32,730 bases of DNA from Candidatus Tumulicola scandinaviensis (GTDB lineage: Bacteria; Vulcanimicrobiota; Vulcanimicrobiia; Vulcanimicrobiales; Vulcanimicrobiaceae), in NCBI GenBank assembly GCA_003140835.1, contig PLLA01000121.1, forward strand, positions 5,412 through 38,141, in the 5' to 3' direction. Each line of letters opens with the position of its first letter. Positions within the stretch are counted from its first letter, which is position 1. The position numbers and the translations under genes were made by a program. Below the pieces are notes generated by a model that was not told where the DNA came from, did not search any database, and saw only the letters and a list, made by a program, of their open reading frames with translations. Shown here piece by piece: positions 16,954-25,169 of the stretch.

Positions 16954-17712
16954 TTAAAAGCACGGAATAAACTTGCCCAAGTCCTGCTTGTCGGGCTGTT
17001 TCTTGTCGAAACCCAAAATCATATCGCGCCCGAGTTGCGTCTGGCAGCCGAGATGCGGAGTTTCACTCGGCCCAAAACGCGGGGCGAGTTCGATCCATAT
17101 CGTGTTTCCGTCGTCGATAAACAGGATTCCATAATTCGCCAGGTCTTTTTGCGAGGCAGGCATGTTAGAAATCGCGTTTAGCGCACCCTTGGCGAAGTTA
17201 AATGCCGCCTGCATGTCCTGCTCGGGAGCCTGCGCGAGTGGAACGGCGTTAGCGGGAAACGGTCCCCAAGCCTTAAAAGTGGGTGGGCTAGCGCCCGCGG
17301 CGAGTTTTTCATCGATCACGGGCTCGCCGTAGTCGTACTTCCAAGTTTCGCCCTTGTCGACGGCCATGATACTGGTCTGATAAGAGGCGGCAAACAGTTT
17401 CTCGACAAGCGCAATGTGCAACGGATAGCCCACCGTGTTCAACGGGTGGCGGATTATTTCGACCCCCGCGACCGTCCCGCCCGATGGCGGCGACGGAGAT
17501 GGCATAACCAGCAGTTCGTTCGTACCGATAACGGCGGGGCCAAAGCCGAAGGTACCATTAGCACTGCGATACATCCAAACGCCTTTGTCCTGAGAGGTTT
17601 TCGCTGCACTCCCGGTGATTGGTTTTCCAGGCGTGGTATCGGCAAGCGCAAAGGCGCCAAGACACGCGCACAGCGCTGCGAACAGACAGAGAGCCACAAT
17701 GTCCCGCTTCAT
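16954..17712 (-). CDS. Exported protein of unknown function
   Basis: 252 residues from the ATG at 17712. A Sec signal (MKRDIVALCLFAALCACLGAFALA) is probably cleaved before DTTPG. The mature protein is mixed alpha/beta with no recognised motif; features include SPSPPSGG, WGPFPANAVPL and ETPHLGCQTQLGRDMILGFD near the end. The last residues PCF and the CQTQL cysteine could form a disulfide. No clear ribosome site precedes the ATG, and a small inverted repeat ATGT-TTTT-ACAT lies at 17720-17731. It is second to last in a minus-strand run of four genes and is followed at 9 bp by the YdeI-like gene. Not recognised. Confidence 0.75.
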   Translation of the reverse strand: MKRDIVALCLFAALCACLGAFALADTTPGKPITGSAAKTSQDKGVWMYRSANGTFGFGPAVIGTNELLVMPSPSPPSGGTVAGVEIIRHPLNTVGYPLHIALVEKLFAASYQTSIMAVDKGETWKYDYGEPVIDEKLAAGASPPTFKAWGPFPANAVPLAQAPEQDMQAAFNFAKGALNAISNMPASQKDLANYGILFIDDGNTIWIELAPRFGPSETPHLGCQTQLGRDMILGFDKKQPDKQDLGKFIPCF

Positions 17713-17786
17713 GCTGCAGATGTTTTTACATGCGTGCCATCAGCGCCTTCGCTAGCGCCGGCCGCCAACGTCACGTGCTGCGATGG

Positions 17787-17993
17787 CTACTCGTTCGGCA
17801 GGTGGGTGGGAGGCACGGACGGATAAGGCACGGTCGGAAGCGGCTGGATCGTTATCGAGGGCAGCGGCGTCGGCACCATCGGAGTCGCTGACGGAGAGGG
17901 TGAGGGCGTCGGGAACGACTGCGCCGATGCAAGAACGCCCGAAACGGAAACTGCAAGTGCCGCTCCCATCAGCGTGAGAAATAATTTCTTCAT
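17787..17993 (-). CDS. Small exported proline-rich peptide
   Basis: The ATG at 17993 has GAAGG about 8 nt upstream and gives 68 residues; the longer frame from 18053 has no signal character and overlaps the previous gene. Residues 1-25 form a clear Sec signal (MKKLFLTLMG then an Ala/Val core, cleavage after ASA). The mature 43 residues are almost only Pro, Ser, Thr and hydrophobic residues (FPTPSPSPSATP, then LPSITIQPLP), so it is extended and unstructured. It may be a cell-wall spacer or surface peptide, but no family is recognised. It lies 23 bp after the Thivi_2564-like membrane gene. Confidence 0.68.
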   Translation of the reverse strand: MKKLFLTLMGAALAVSVSGVLASAQSFPTPSPSPSATPMVPTPLPSITIQPLPTVPYPSVPPTHLPNE

Positions 17994-18016
17994 ATCAAAA
18001 CCTTCAACGCAGCGCT

Positions 18017-18214
18017 CTAGGAACCCACGCGAACGTGCAAGATCGAATTCCAAATTCCGAACGCCTGCAGCAACCAGACGATCAGCGCGATCACGACGAC
18101 GGCATTGAGCAGCGATTTTACGGCGCCGGCCATCGGTATATAAGTGTTAATCAGCCAGAGCAACACCCCAACGACGATAAGGACGACGACGACTTCGATG
18201 AGCGGCACGAGCAT
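18017..18214 (-). CDS. Thivi_2564-like small membrane protein
   Basis: 65 residues from the ATG at 18214; GGAG lies very close upstream, and a TTG at 18241 is an alternative start. Two hydrophobic segments (about 3-20 and 34-54) flank the conserved block LLWLINTYIPM, with a second conserved stretch VVVIALIVWLLQAFGI. This is the pattern of the Thivi_2564 family of small two-helix membrane proteins of unknown function. It leads a minus-strand run followed by the proline-rich peptide, the exported unknown and the YdeI-like gene. Confidence 0.82.
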   Translation of the reverse strand: MLVPLIEVVVVLIVVGVLLWLINTYIPMAGAVKSLLNAVVVIALIVWLLQAFGIWNSILHVRVGS

Positions 18215-18585
18215 TTCTCCGTCTAGGATTCGGTCAACCAAGAAAGCGGCTTACCGTGATCTCATTCCTACCCGGAACGCCGCGCTCTCACACGCCGCTT
18301 GAGGCCCACTGCCCCATTTGAGCCCGCTCGAGGCCTGGGTAGAATCGCCACGTTTGCGGTACATGTTCGAAAATGAACGATCGATTATCCAACGAACACG
18401 GACACAATCTGGGCGACAAGGTTCAAAGCGAAGAATCGAAGACGGTCGATTCACGCGAGCTGCGTTTGGTCCCGCCCGTTCCCAATCCGAAGGGCGTCCC
18501 AGCAAACGAAGGTGGCCAGGACGACCCTCATACGCAGCCCTGAGAAGCTCCGACTCCGCGTCGGGATTCGCTAGATGGCGGGATT
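18215..18585. other. Intergenic region without a supported gene
   Basis: About 370 bp between the third propeller lipoprotein and the Thivi_2564-like gene. It contains a perfect inverted repeat GAATCGA-N6-TCGATTC at 18433-18452. An open frame at 18318-18596 (+) is Arg/Ser-rich with no family resemblance and looks like chance. No convincing promoter or T-tract terminator was seen. Confidence 0.5.
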
Positions 18586-19512
18586 CTAAGGTGTGACGAC
18601 CACGGCTGAGGGGTCGGTAAAGCCCTCGAACTTGCGAATCGGGTTTCCACCGGAAGGATAATCCCATACGTAGACGTTCGCATTGGGACCGACGATCTTG
18701 CCGCCGCCGATCCAGAACTGCCCGACATCTTGCGCCCCGCTCAGCTTCGTCGTGCCGACGATTTTTCCGGCGCGCCGTCCAAAAGCAACGCGATACGCGA
18801 TGGGTGGTGACATTTCGGCGACGACCATGTATTGCCCGTCCCATTGAACGGCGCCCTGGTTCACAATCGCCTTATCGAGCGTGACGCTAACGATCGCACT
18901 CGCACCTTTGGGAAGCTCGGCAATCTCCGAATGATGAACGCTGCCATCGATGTAGAGGTTGCCTCGATTATCGTATCCGCAGTATCGCGGTTGAAATCCC
19001 GCGAACGAATACGTCTTCGGCACGCCCTGTGCTCCCGCATACACCGCGATGATGGTGGGCTGCGCTTTTGACGTTCGATGATTGGTCACGGCTAAGTTCC
19101 CCGTAACCGGGTCGACCGAACAGCCGAATGGATGCGCGTTTCGATACGTTAACGTCCGGATCGGGGTCGTTCCACCGTGGGCAAACATTTTGATCTCTTG
19201 ATGCAGTTGGTCGGCGATGAAGACGTCGCCCGCTGCATCCACGCACTCGCCCTCAGGCTGATCGAATCCGGTTATACCTCCGAAGACGACGCCTTGCGGA
19301 TACGTAAGTATACTGACGTCGCCGCTCCGCCAGTTCGTTACGTACATCAGCGATTTGCCGCTCGCGTCGCCATCGGCGCGCGACGTGACTGTGCCCGAAA
19401 ACGCGGTCCCATTCTCAGGACGGGGCGAAAATGTGGCGCCGCCACCGTTACAGCCGGCGAGACCGGCGAGCAAACCGAGAGCGCTCACGACGCTCGCAAC
19501 TAGAATCCGCAT
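18586..19512 (-). CDS. Propeller-type lipoprotein (subfamily B)
   Basis: The ATG at 19512 gives 308 residues and starts a lipoprotein signal (MRILVASVVSALGLLAGLAGC) with acylated Cys21; the longer frame to 19674 is rejected because it buries this signal. The mature protein shares the conserved GCSVDPVTGNLAVTN block, the YCGYD cysteine, IAVYAGAQG, ELPKGAS, VQWDGQY and YPSGGNP with the lipoprotein at 10554-11540. These are blades of a predicted beta-propeller. No enzyme motif is visible. It is divergent from the GloVer-repeat gene across 83 bp, in which I saw no strong promoter. Confidence 0.85.
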   Translation of the reverse strand: MRILVASVVSALGLLAGLAGCNGGGATFSPRPENGTAFSGTVTSRADGDASGKSLMYVTNWRSGDVSILTYPQGVVFGGITGFDQPEGECVDAAGDVFIADQLHQEIKMFAHGGTTPIRTLTYRNAHPFGCSVDPVTGNLAVTNHRTSKAQPTIIAVYAGAQGVPKTYSFAGFQPRYCGYDNRGNLYIDGSVHHSEIAELPKGASAIVSVTLDKAIVNQGAVQWDGQYMVVAEMSPPIAYRVAFGRRAGKIVGTTKLSGAQDVGQFWIGGGKIVGPNANVYVWDYPSGGNPIRKFEGFTDPSAVVVTP

Positions 19513-19595
19513 GTGGGTTTGAGTTACGAGTACGAGCGCAGTTTCCTCGCCGTCACGAGGGCAGGTCGGCACGTGCAGACACAGAAGATTCATCC

Positions 19596-20858
19596 GTGCG
19601 ACTGATATCCTGTATCGGCGTGGCTCTTTGCATCCTCGCCTGCTCCGCTTGCAGTGTAGGGTCGGCAACCTCACCGGCTTTTTCCCACTCCTCCCCTTTA
19701 GCCCAAACGCAGTCGTCGTCGCAGGTACCCGTCAACGTGCTGTACCGCTTCCGCGGCCATCTCGACGGAGCGCGGCCCGCATCGGATTTGCTCGAAGTGC
19801 ACGGCGAGTTCTATGGAACCACATCGGAAGGCGGGAGCGACGGCAGAAAATGCTTTTGCGGGACTGTTTTTTCCGTCGACGGTTCCGGGAACGAAAAGAT
19901 TCTCTATCGATTCAAAGGCGGGGGGGACGGGGCGAATCCGGAGAGCGGGCTCATCTTCGTCGGCGGCACGTTCTACGGAACGACCTCGTTCGGTGGTGCC
20001 GGCTCCTGCTCCGGAAACAGCTACTCAGGCGGATGCGGAACGATCTTTTCATTCGACGCATCCGGTCGCGAACGCATCGTTTACAACTTCAGCGGCGGGA
20101 CCGGTGGACAATATCCTCAGGGCAAGCTGCTGCCGCTTAACGGTAAACTCTACGGCACGACGGAGTCGGGCGGTCTTCCTAGTTGCGGATGCGGCACGGT
20201 GTTCGCAATCGATATGGCGGGGCACGGTGGACCGATCTATAGCTTTACCGGTGGGAATGACGGCGGGTTGCCCGCGACCGGCTTGACGGCGATCGGCGGC
20301 ACCTTGTACGGAACCACAACCGGAGGCAGCTGCGGGTTCTCAGGGGGCAAGTGCGGTTCGGTGTATGACATCAGCCCGTCGGGACAAATTCACGTCGACC
20401 ATACATTCAGCGGCAGCGACGGCGGGTATCCGTGGTCGAATCTCGTGAGCCTCAACGGAGTACTGTACGGCACCACCTACGAAGGCGGTAATGGCTGCGT
20501 CATTTCCGGATGTGGCACCCTCTACTCAATCGATAAAACCGGCACGGAACGCGTCCTGTGGTTGTTCGGCGGGAATAACGATGGCGCGAAGCCGGTCGGC
20601 AAGCTCGCGGTCCTAAATGGCGAGATCTACGGGACCACGCAAGCCGGTGGAAATTACAATTGCGCCGCCCCCTACGGATGTGGGACGGTTTATCGGTTCG
20701 ATCCATCCGTGGGGCGCGAGTTTAAACTCCACGATTTTGCACTATCCGAGGGCATAGCGCCGAGTGCGGGAGTAATCGCCCGCCGCAGTACGCTTTACGC
20801 CACCGCTAATCAGGGTGGGTTGCGCACGTGGGGCAGCGTTTTCTCGCTCGTACCGTGA
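19596..20858 (+). CDS. GloVer-repeat exported (lipo)protein
   Basis: The GTG at 19596 gives 420 residues and starts a signal peptide (RLISCIGVALCILACSAC). Cys16 or Cys19 could be acylated, so it is probably a lipoprotein. The rest is a tandem array of about seven units of 45-55 residues, each with FYGTTSEGG-type turns: YGTTSEGG, YGTTSFGG, YGTTESGG, YGTTTGGS, YGTTYEGG, YGTTQAGG and a divergent YATANQGG. Between these are CGTVF/CGTIFS strands and YRF/YNFSGG strands. This is the GloVer tandem repeat (TIGR03803), a propeller-like module on surface proteins of unknown ligand. Many units carry paired cysteines. The long upstream open frame is Arg-rich shadow of the opposite-strand gene. Confidence 0.88.
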   Translation: MRLISCIGVALCILACSACSVGSATSPAFSHSSPLAQTQSSSQVPVNVLYRFRGHLDGARPASDLLEVHGEFYGTTSEGGSDGRKCFCGTVFSVDGSGNEKILYRFKGGGDGANPESGLIFVGGTFYGTTSFGGAGSCSGNSYSGGCGTIFSFDASGRERIVYNFSGGTGGQYPQGKLLPLNGKLYGTTESGGLPSCGCGTVFAIDMAGHGGPIYSFTGGNDGGLPATGLTAIGGTLYGTTTGGSCGFSGGKCGSVYDISPSGQIHVDHTFSGSDGGYPWSNLVSLNGVLYGTTYEGGNGCVISGCGTLYSIDKTGTERVLWLFGGNNDGAKPVGKLAVLNGEIYGTTQAGGNYNCAAPYGCGTVYRFDPSVGREFKLHDFALSEGIAPSAGVIARRSTLYATANQGGLRTWGSVFSLVP

Positions 20859-20898
20859 CGTTCTCAACTAACTCCCTTTTCCAAAGGCAGCGGATTTA

Positions 20899-21822
20899 AT
20901 GAAAGCGACTCTTCAGCATCCCACGCTCGTCTTCTTGACCGTGGCATTCGCGTTTGCAGGTTGTAATAACGCAAGCCAAAGCTCCGTCGTTCCCGGCGGC
21001 GCGAACGCCCCGACCGGATTCGCGGATGCGCGCCACGCCCCGCAGCCTTCCCCATCGCCGAAGCTCTACGTCGCTGAAGAGGCGACGAGCACGATTGTGG
21101 TCTTCGATCCGACGGCTCCTAGTCCAACGCCCCAGGCCGTCATCACCAAAGGGATTTCGCGCCCGTGGGGGATCGCAATCGACCGCGCTGCAAATCTCTA
21201 CGTCGCGAACGAGGGAACCCGCACCGTAACCGTCTACCGGGCGGGTCAGACGAAACCGAGTTTCCAGATCGATAGCGGCCTCGGCGATATCCCAGCCGCC
21301 GTCGCCGTCGATTCAACGGGCAACGTCTTCGTCAGCACGGTCCGTCATCGTGAAATCGTCGCATTTCACCCCGGGCACAAACACGCATATCAGAGCGTTC
21401 GACTCATTAAGGGTACGCCGTTTGCCCTAGCGTTCGACGCCGGTGACAATCTCTTCATAGCCGACCAGAAGTACGTCTACGAACTGCCGCGCGGTGCGAC
21501 CAAGGCGATCGACCTCGGGCTGAGCGGCCTCGACGGCGCCGACGGCATTGCGTTTTCTAACGGGCTGATGTATGTCACCAACTACACACTTAACGACGTT
21601 TTGGTGTACAAACCGGGCGCAAGAAGCCCGTTTCTCAAGCTAAGCGCCGGAATGTATGGCCCGGGCTCCAGTACCTTCGTTAAGCCCGATGAGTTTTTTC
21701 AGGTCAATCACATCGGATATAACGTCGAAGGCTTCAAACGGCGGCAGCTCAAGCCATTCGTAACCATTAGCGGTCTGAATAATCCCATAGGCGTCGCTTC
21801 GACCCCGCTTCAGAATCCTTAA
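20899..21822 (+). CDS. NHL/SMP-30-like propeller lipoprotein (subfamily A)
   Basis: 307 residues from the ATG at 20899. The lipoprotein signal MKATLQHPTLVFLTVAFAFAGC has acylated Cys22, followed by a Pro/Ser linker (HAPQPSPSPK). Blades repeat as LYVAEEATSTIVVFD, GIAIDRAANLYVANEGTRTVTVY, AVAVDSTGNVFVST, ALAFDAGDNLFIADQKYVYELP and GLMYVTNYTLNDVLVYKPG, consistent with a six-bladed propeller. Catalytic acids of true SMP-30 lactonases are not evident. Its stop is one base before the M28 peptidase ATG, so the two are probably cotranscribed and perhaps translationally coupled. It resembles the lipoprotein at 7874-8860. Confidence 0.88.
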   Translation: MKATLQHPTLVFLTVAFAFAGCNNASQSSVVPGGANAPTGFADARHAPQPSPSPKLYVAEEATSTIVVFDPTAPSPTPQAVITKGISRPWGIAIDRAANLYVANEGTRTVTVYRAGQTKPSFQIDSGLGDIPAAVAVDSTGNVFVSTVRHREIVAFHPGHKHAYQSVRLIKGTPFALAFDAGDNLFIADQKYVYELPRGATKAIDLGLSGLDGADGIAFSNGLMYVTNYTLNDVLVYKPGARSPFLKLSAGMYGPGSSTFVKPDEFFQVNHIGYNVEGFKRRQLKPFVTISGLNNPIGVASTPLQNP

Positions 21823-21823
21823 C

Positions 21824-23368
21824 ATGCGTCACAAACTCGCTAGTTACGTTTTGATGTTCGCGCTGGCCGCGTGCCACTCGGCGGCCCAGCAATCCTCTGC
21901 CTTGCCCCCACTGGGCGCCACGACGGCAGCGAACGCGCCCGCGCACGACACGCGGTTTGCGATCGACCCTCGAACCTGCGCCCAGCGGGTGAACGATAGC
22001 GTCGCGAAGTTGGAGGAGTGCATACAGCGCATTCCGCTTTGGCAGCGTCTATCTCATTTTCAGCAGATCGCCAACCAGAACCCGGACGACCAGGGGCACG
22101 GAAATCGCGACACGGGCACGCCTGGCTATGCAGCGTCGGTTGCCTACGTCGCCGCCGTGATGCGTCGCTCCGGTTACAAGGTCGCGATCCAGCAATACGT
22201 ATACGACAAGGCGACGGTGACCGGCACGCCCGAGTTCGGCACGCCGAGCCAACGCTACGCGTTCGAACGCGAGTGGTTCGTCGCGAGGGGGTCCGGGAGC
22301 GGCACGCTGACGGCGCCGCTCGAAGCACCTCGCGGCGCGAGCGGCGGATGCGTACCGAGCGACTTCGGCGGATTCACGCGCGGGCATATCGCGCTCGTCG
22401 AGCGCGGAAGGTGCGACGTCGACATCCAAGTAGCGAACGCGCAGTCGGCCGGCGCCGGCGCCGTCATTGCGTACTCGTCGCCCGAGCGTGGCGCCTACGA
22501 AGCCCGTCTCGTCGACCCCGCGGCCATCCCGGTCATCGGCGTCGCCTCCCACGCGGTCGGCGCGGGCCTGCTCGGCCAATACCGGTCAGGCCGCACACCA
22601 ATCGTACGGATCGACGTCCGCGTGCATCATAAAAGCGACGTCGACTACAACGTTATCGCCGACTCACCGTTTGGGGATCCACGCAAAGTGGTCGTGATCG
22701 AGGGGCATCTCGACTCGATCTACGGCGCGGGCATGTTGGACAACGCATCCGGCTCGACCACGATACTCGAGATCGCCGTCAATTTGGCAAAGACACCGAC
22801 GCGCAACCGTCTGCGTTACATTTGGTTTGGCGGCGAGGAGATCGGCTTGCTCGGCTCGCGCTACTACACGACGCATCTGACGCCGGCACAGTTGCATCAA
22901 ATCGTTTTCGACGTCGACTCCGACGTTACGGCCACGCCGAACTTTGACATCCTGATTGCAGACCCACGATTTGCCTCAAAAGTAAAACGGTTTCCTCGTA
23001 ACGTCGTTCCTCAGTCGCAGATCGGCAACGCATACTTTGCCGATTTTTTCAATATGGGAGGTGTGGTTTCGCGCGCGGCCCGGTTCGGCAACGATGGAAC
23101 CGACTCGCTTTCCTTTAGTCTCGCCGGCATTCCGGACTCCGGGATTCTGACCCAACAGGATTGCTGCAAACATACTTGGGAAACCAAACTCTGGGGCGGC
23201 TTTCGCGGCAACTACGAGGGCGACATACCGAGTTTCGACGGCGGTTGCGTCGATCGTCCCCATCGTTGGTGCGACAATCTCTCCAACAACGATGCGTTCG
23301 TAATGGAATTGGCATCCAAAGCCGTCGCGTACGTAACCTTCAAGCTCGCGAACCGGCCCTTTCCGTAA
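21824..23368 (+). CDS. M28-family zinc aminopeptidase lipoprotein with inserted PA domain
   Basis: Predicted co-catalytic two-zinc exopeptidase anchored outside the cytoplasmic membrane. The 514-residue product starts with a lipoprotein signal ending LAAC (Cys17). A protease-associated (PA) domain, a usual lid over the active site, occupies about 145-260 (GHIALVERGRCDVDIQVANAQSAGA). The M28 core has EGHLDSIYG (His295, Asp297), MLDNASG (bridging Asp306), FGGEEIGLLGS (Glu338 base, Glu339 metal) and VFDVDSD (around 363-367). A late His lies in CCKHTW. Many extra cysteines near the C-terminus (QQDCC, GGCVD, WCDN) suggest disulfides. It follows the propeller lipoprotein with a one-base gap, so the two may act together on extracellular peptides. 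Confidence 0.92.
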   Translation: MRHKLASYVLMFALAACHSAAQQSSALPPLGATTAANAPAHDTRFAIDPRTCAQRVNDSVAKLEECIQRIPLWQRLSHFQQIANQNPDDQGHGNRDTGTPGYAASVAYVAAVMRRSGYKVAIQQYVYDKATVTGTPEFGTPSQRYAFEREWFVARGSGSGTLTAPLEAPRGASGGCVPSDFGGFTRGHIALVERGRCDVDIQVANAQSAGAGAVIAYSSPERGAYEARLVDPAAIPVIGVASHAVGAGLLGQYRSGRTPIVRIDVRVHHKSDVDYNVIADSPFGDPRKVVVIEGHLDSIYGAGMLDNASGSTTILEIAVNLAKTPTRNRLRYIWFGGEEIGLLGSRYYTTHLTPAQLHQIVFDVDSDVTATPNFDILIADPRFASKVKRFPRNVVPQSQIGNAYFADFFNMGGVVSRAARFGNDGTDSLSFSLAGIPDSGILTQQDCCKHTWETKLWGGFRGNYEGDIPSFDGGCVDRPHRWCDNLSNNDAFVMELASKAVAYVTFKLANRPFP

Positions 23369-23440
23369 CCGCACCGGCGCCGCCGGGAGGAGAAAGCAGC
23401 CGACCGGCGGTAGGCAGCGGTTCTCGGAGGGTGCGCCGTT

Positions 23441-24613
23441 GTGAAGACCGTCGGCGGGAAAATTCTACTCCCGCTCTTGGTTGCGGTCGCTTACGTCGTT
23501 GCGGCGGAGCTGGGATTCTCGCTGGCGTTTGCCACCAAACAAGTAACCGCGGTGTGGCCGCCGACCGGTATCGCGCTCGCGGCCTTGCTTCTTTGGGGAT
23601 ATCGCGCGTGGCCGGGCATATGGATTGGGGCGTTCGTCAGCAACGGGCTGAGCGCCGAACCGCTCTGGACTGCCGCGGCAATTGCGACCGGAAACACGCT
23701 CGCCCCCGTTTTGGGCGCCTTCCTATTACGGCGCGTCGACTTCGAGAAATCACTCGACCGCGTGCGCGACGTTCTTCTTCTCGTGCTGTTTGGCTCGGCG
23801 ATCGCGATGACGGTTTCGGCAACCAACGGCGTAATCAATCTTGCGCTCGCGGGAATCGTTCCCTGGCACTCGGCTCCGTCGGTGTGGTGGGTGTGGTGGA
23901 CGGGCGATGCGATGGGCGTGATCTTCGTCTCTCCGTTGATACTGACGTGGATCGCGAGTTTCGGTAAAAAGGAACGGGGCGAAGGCGGCCCGTTCGAGTC
24001 GATCGTGCTTGCGATCACGATGTCGTTTTCAAGTTGGGCTTCGTTCTTGAGCACGTTCCCGCTGCGCTTTTCCCTCTATCCGTTCGTCATTTGGACGGCG
24101 CTGCGCTTCCGGCAACGCGAAACGACGGCGGCAATCGCCGTCATCTGCGGCATTGCCATTTGGGCCACGTCGCACGGAAAGGGGCCGTGGACGACGGGCT
24201 CGCTCGATTCACGGATGATTCAACTGGATAGCTGGATGGCGGTGCTCGCCGTCACCGGGCTCGTACTCGGCGCATGCCAACGGGCTCCCGTTGCGTCTCG
24301 TGTTCGTCGAATCCGCCGAGGCGAAAGAGAAGCTGCGCCCGTCACTTCTCGCCGGCAATCTCGAGAAGACCATGGCAGCGCCGGTCACGGCGATCATCGC
24401 GACCGACTTGAAATTTTACGAGCAGTTTCCGCGAACGTTCCCGGATCGCGGCGAGATGCTCAAGGGGAAGGTGGCGGCGATGGAACCCGCGGTGCAACGC
24501 CAATTCGCGTGGGACAACGCGATCTTGCAGATGGCGTACTTCATCGTCGCGCTTCGGTCGCTCGGTCTCGACACCGGACCGATGGCCGGCTTCGATCGGA
24601 AGATCGTCGATGA
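23441..24613 (+). CDS. MASE1 membrane sensor, truncated and out of frame after residue ~277
   Basis: The GTG at 23441 follows GGAGG at 23426-23430. The first 275 or so residues form a MASE1 domain: eight hydrophobic segments with the signature VTAVWPPTGIALAALLLWGYRAWPGIW and later WTGDAMGVIFVSPLIL. MASE1 normally feeds a cytoplasmic histidine kinase, GGDEF or PAS output. Here the last helix (DSWMAVLAVTGLVLGA) ends near 24273, and the remaining 110 codons to 24613 are Arg-rich and unrelated to any output domain. They are the wrong frame of a nitroreductase gene. The product is therefore a sensor without an output module, and probably a pseudogene. Confidence 0.8.
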   Translation: MKTVGGKILLPLLVAVAYVVAAELGFSLAFATKQVTAVWPPTGIALAALLLWGYRAWPGIWIGAFVSNGLSAEPLWTAAAIATGNTLAPVLGAFLLRRVDFEKSLDRVRDVLLLVLFGSAIAMTVSATNGVINLALAGIVPWHSAPSVWWVWWTGDAMGVIFVSPLILTWIASFGKKERGEGGPFESIVLAITMSFSSWASFLSTFPLRFSLYPFVIWTALRFRQRETTAAIAVICGIAIWATSHGKGPWTTGSLDSRMIQLDSWMAVLAVTGLVLGACQRAPVASRVRRIRRGEREAAPVTSRRQSREDHGSAGHGDHRDRLEILRAVSANVPGSRRDAQGEGGGDGTRGATPIRVGQRDLADGVLHRRASVARSRHRTDGRLRSEDRR

Positions 24614-24737
24614 AGCCTTCTTCCCCGACGGCAATTGGGTGTCGCAATACTTGATCAATATCGGCTACGGCGACGACAGCAAGCTCTTCCCGCGCCTGCC
24701 GCGCTTCAACGTCGACGAGATCGCACGGTTCGCTTAG
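24276..24737 (+). pseudogene. Nitroreductase (malonic-semialdehyde reductase RutE/HadB-like), 5'-truncated
   Basis: The frame ending at 24737 reads ANGLPLRLVFVESAEAKEKL, then NLEKTMAAPVTAIIATDLKFYE, LGLDTGPMAGFD, FFPDGNW and INIGYGDDSKLFPRLPR. This is the last three quarters of the RutE/HadB nitroreductase subgroup, FMN enzymes reducing semialdehydes or nitro compounds with NAD(P)H. The first 45 or so residues, including early FMN-contact arginines and the GPTSAN block, are missing. Homology begins abruptly at 24276, where the MASE1 gene breaks off in another frame. A TTG at 24291 or GTG at 24297 could start a fragment, but neither has a good ribosome site. I infer a deletion scar or an assembly chimera; the fragment is unlikely to be active. 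Confidence 0.78.
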
Positions 24738-24749
24738 GTGTCAAGCGCA

Positions 24750-25169
24750 ATGTTCATCGTTTCACAGATCGCTCGCATTTTACTCGCCCTGATTTTCATC
24801 TTCTTTGGCTTGAGCCCGCTCTTTATGGGTCCGCCTCCGCCGTTGCCCGGACTCGCTGGAACGTTGACGATATCCCTATATCAAAGCCATTGGACGTATA
24901 CGATTGCGTTTGCACAGCTCGTGGCGGGCGTGCTGCTGTTGGTGAATCGCTACGCCGCGGTCGCGCTAATCATTCTGGCCGCGTTTCTCTATAACAGTTT
25001 TTCGTACCACGCACTTACGATGCCTGAGATGCTGCCGCTTCCGCTGGTGGTGCTGATTCTGTGGTTCCTTGCGTGCTGGCCCTATCGTGTGCAGTTCGCG
25101 GCACTCTTTACGACTAAGCCCCTGCGCGCCGAGAAAGCCGCAGCCGATGTGGCGTACGATCGTCATTAA
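24750..25169 (+). CDS. DoxX-like small membrane protein
   Basis: The ATG at 24750 has AGGTG at 24736-24740, overlapping the nitroreductase stop, and gives 139 residues; a GTG at 24738 would directly abut that stop. Four hydrophobic segments are visible (about 5-20, 43-65, 70-85 and 92-112), with ARILLALIFIFFGLSPLF at the start, a pattern of DoxX/DoxX-like proteins. Most relatives have no firm function; some are linked to redox or thiol stress. It was probably cotranscribed with the nitroreductase when that gene was intact. The C-terminal 20 residues are charged and cytoplasmic. Confidence 0.78.
   Translation: MFIVSQIARILLALIFIFFGLSPLFMGPPPPLPGLAGTLTISLYQSHWTYTIAFAQLVAGVLLLVNRYAAVALIILAAFLYNSFSYHALTMPEMLPLPLVVLILWFLACWPYRVQFAALFTTKPLRAEKAAADVAYDRH

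Noticed and set aside
18318..18596. 92-codon plus-strand frame in the 370-bp gap
   Set aside because: Low-complexity Arg/Ser sequence, no ribosome site and no family resemblance.
18251..18844. 197-codon minus-strand frame overlapping the start of the intergenic region and a propeller lipoprotein gene
   Set aside because: Arg-rich composition typical of an antisense or shifted frame; overlaps a well-supported gene in another frame.
21840..22328. Long Arg/Ser-rich frames opposite the M28 peptidase, and similar frames opposite the glycosyltransferase and cyclase genes
   Set aside because: High-GC shadow frames; composition and overlap with clear genes explain them.
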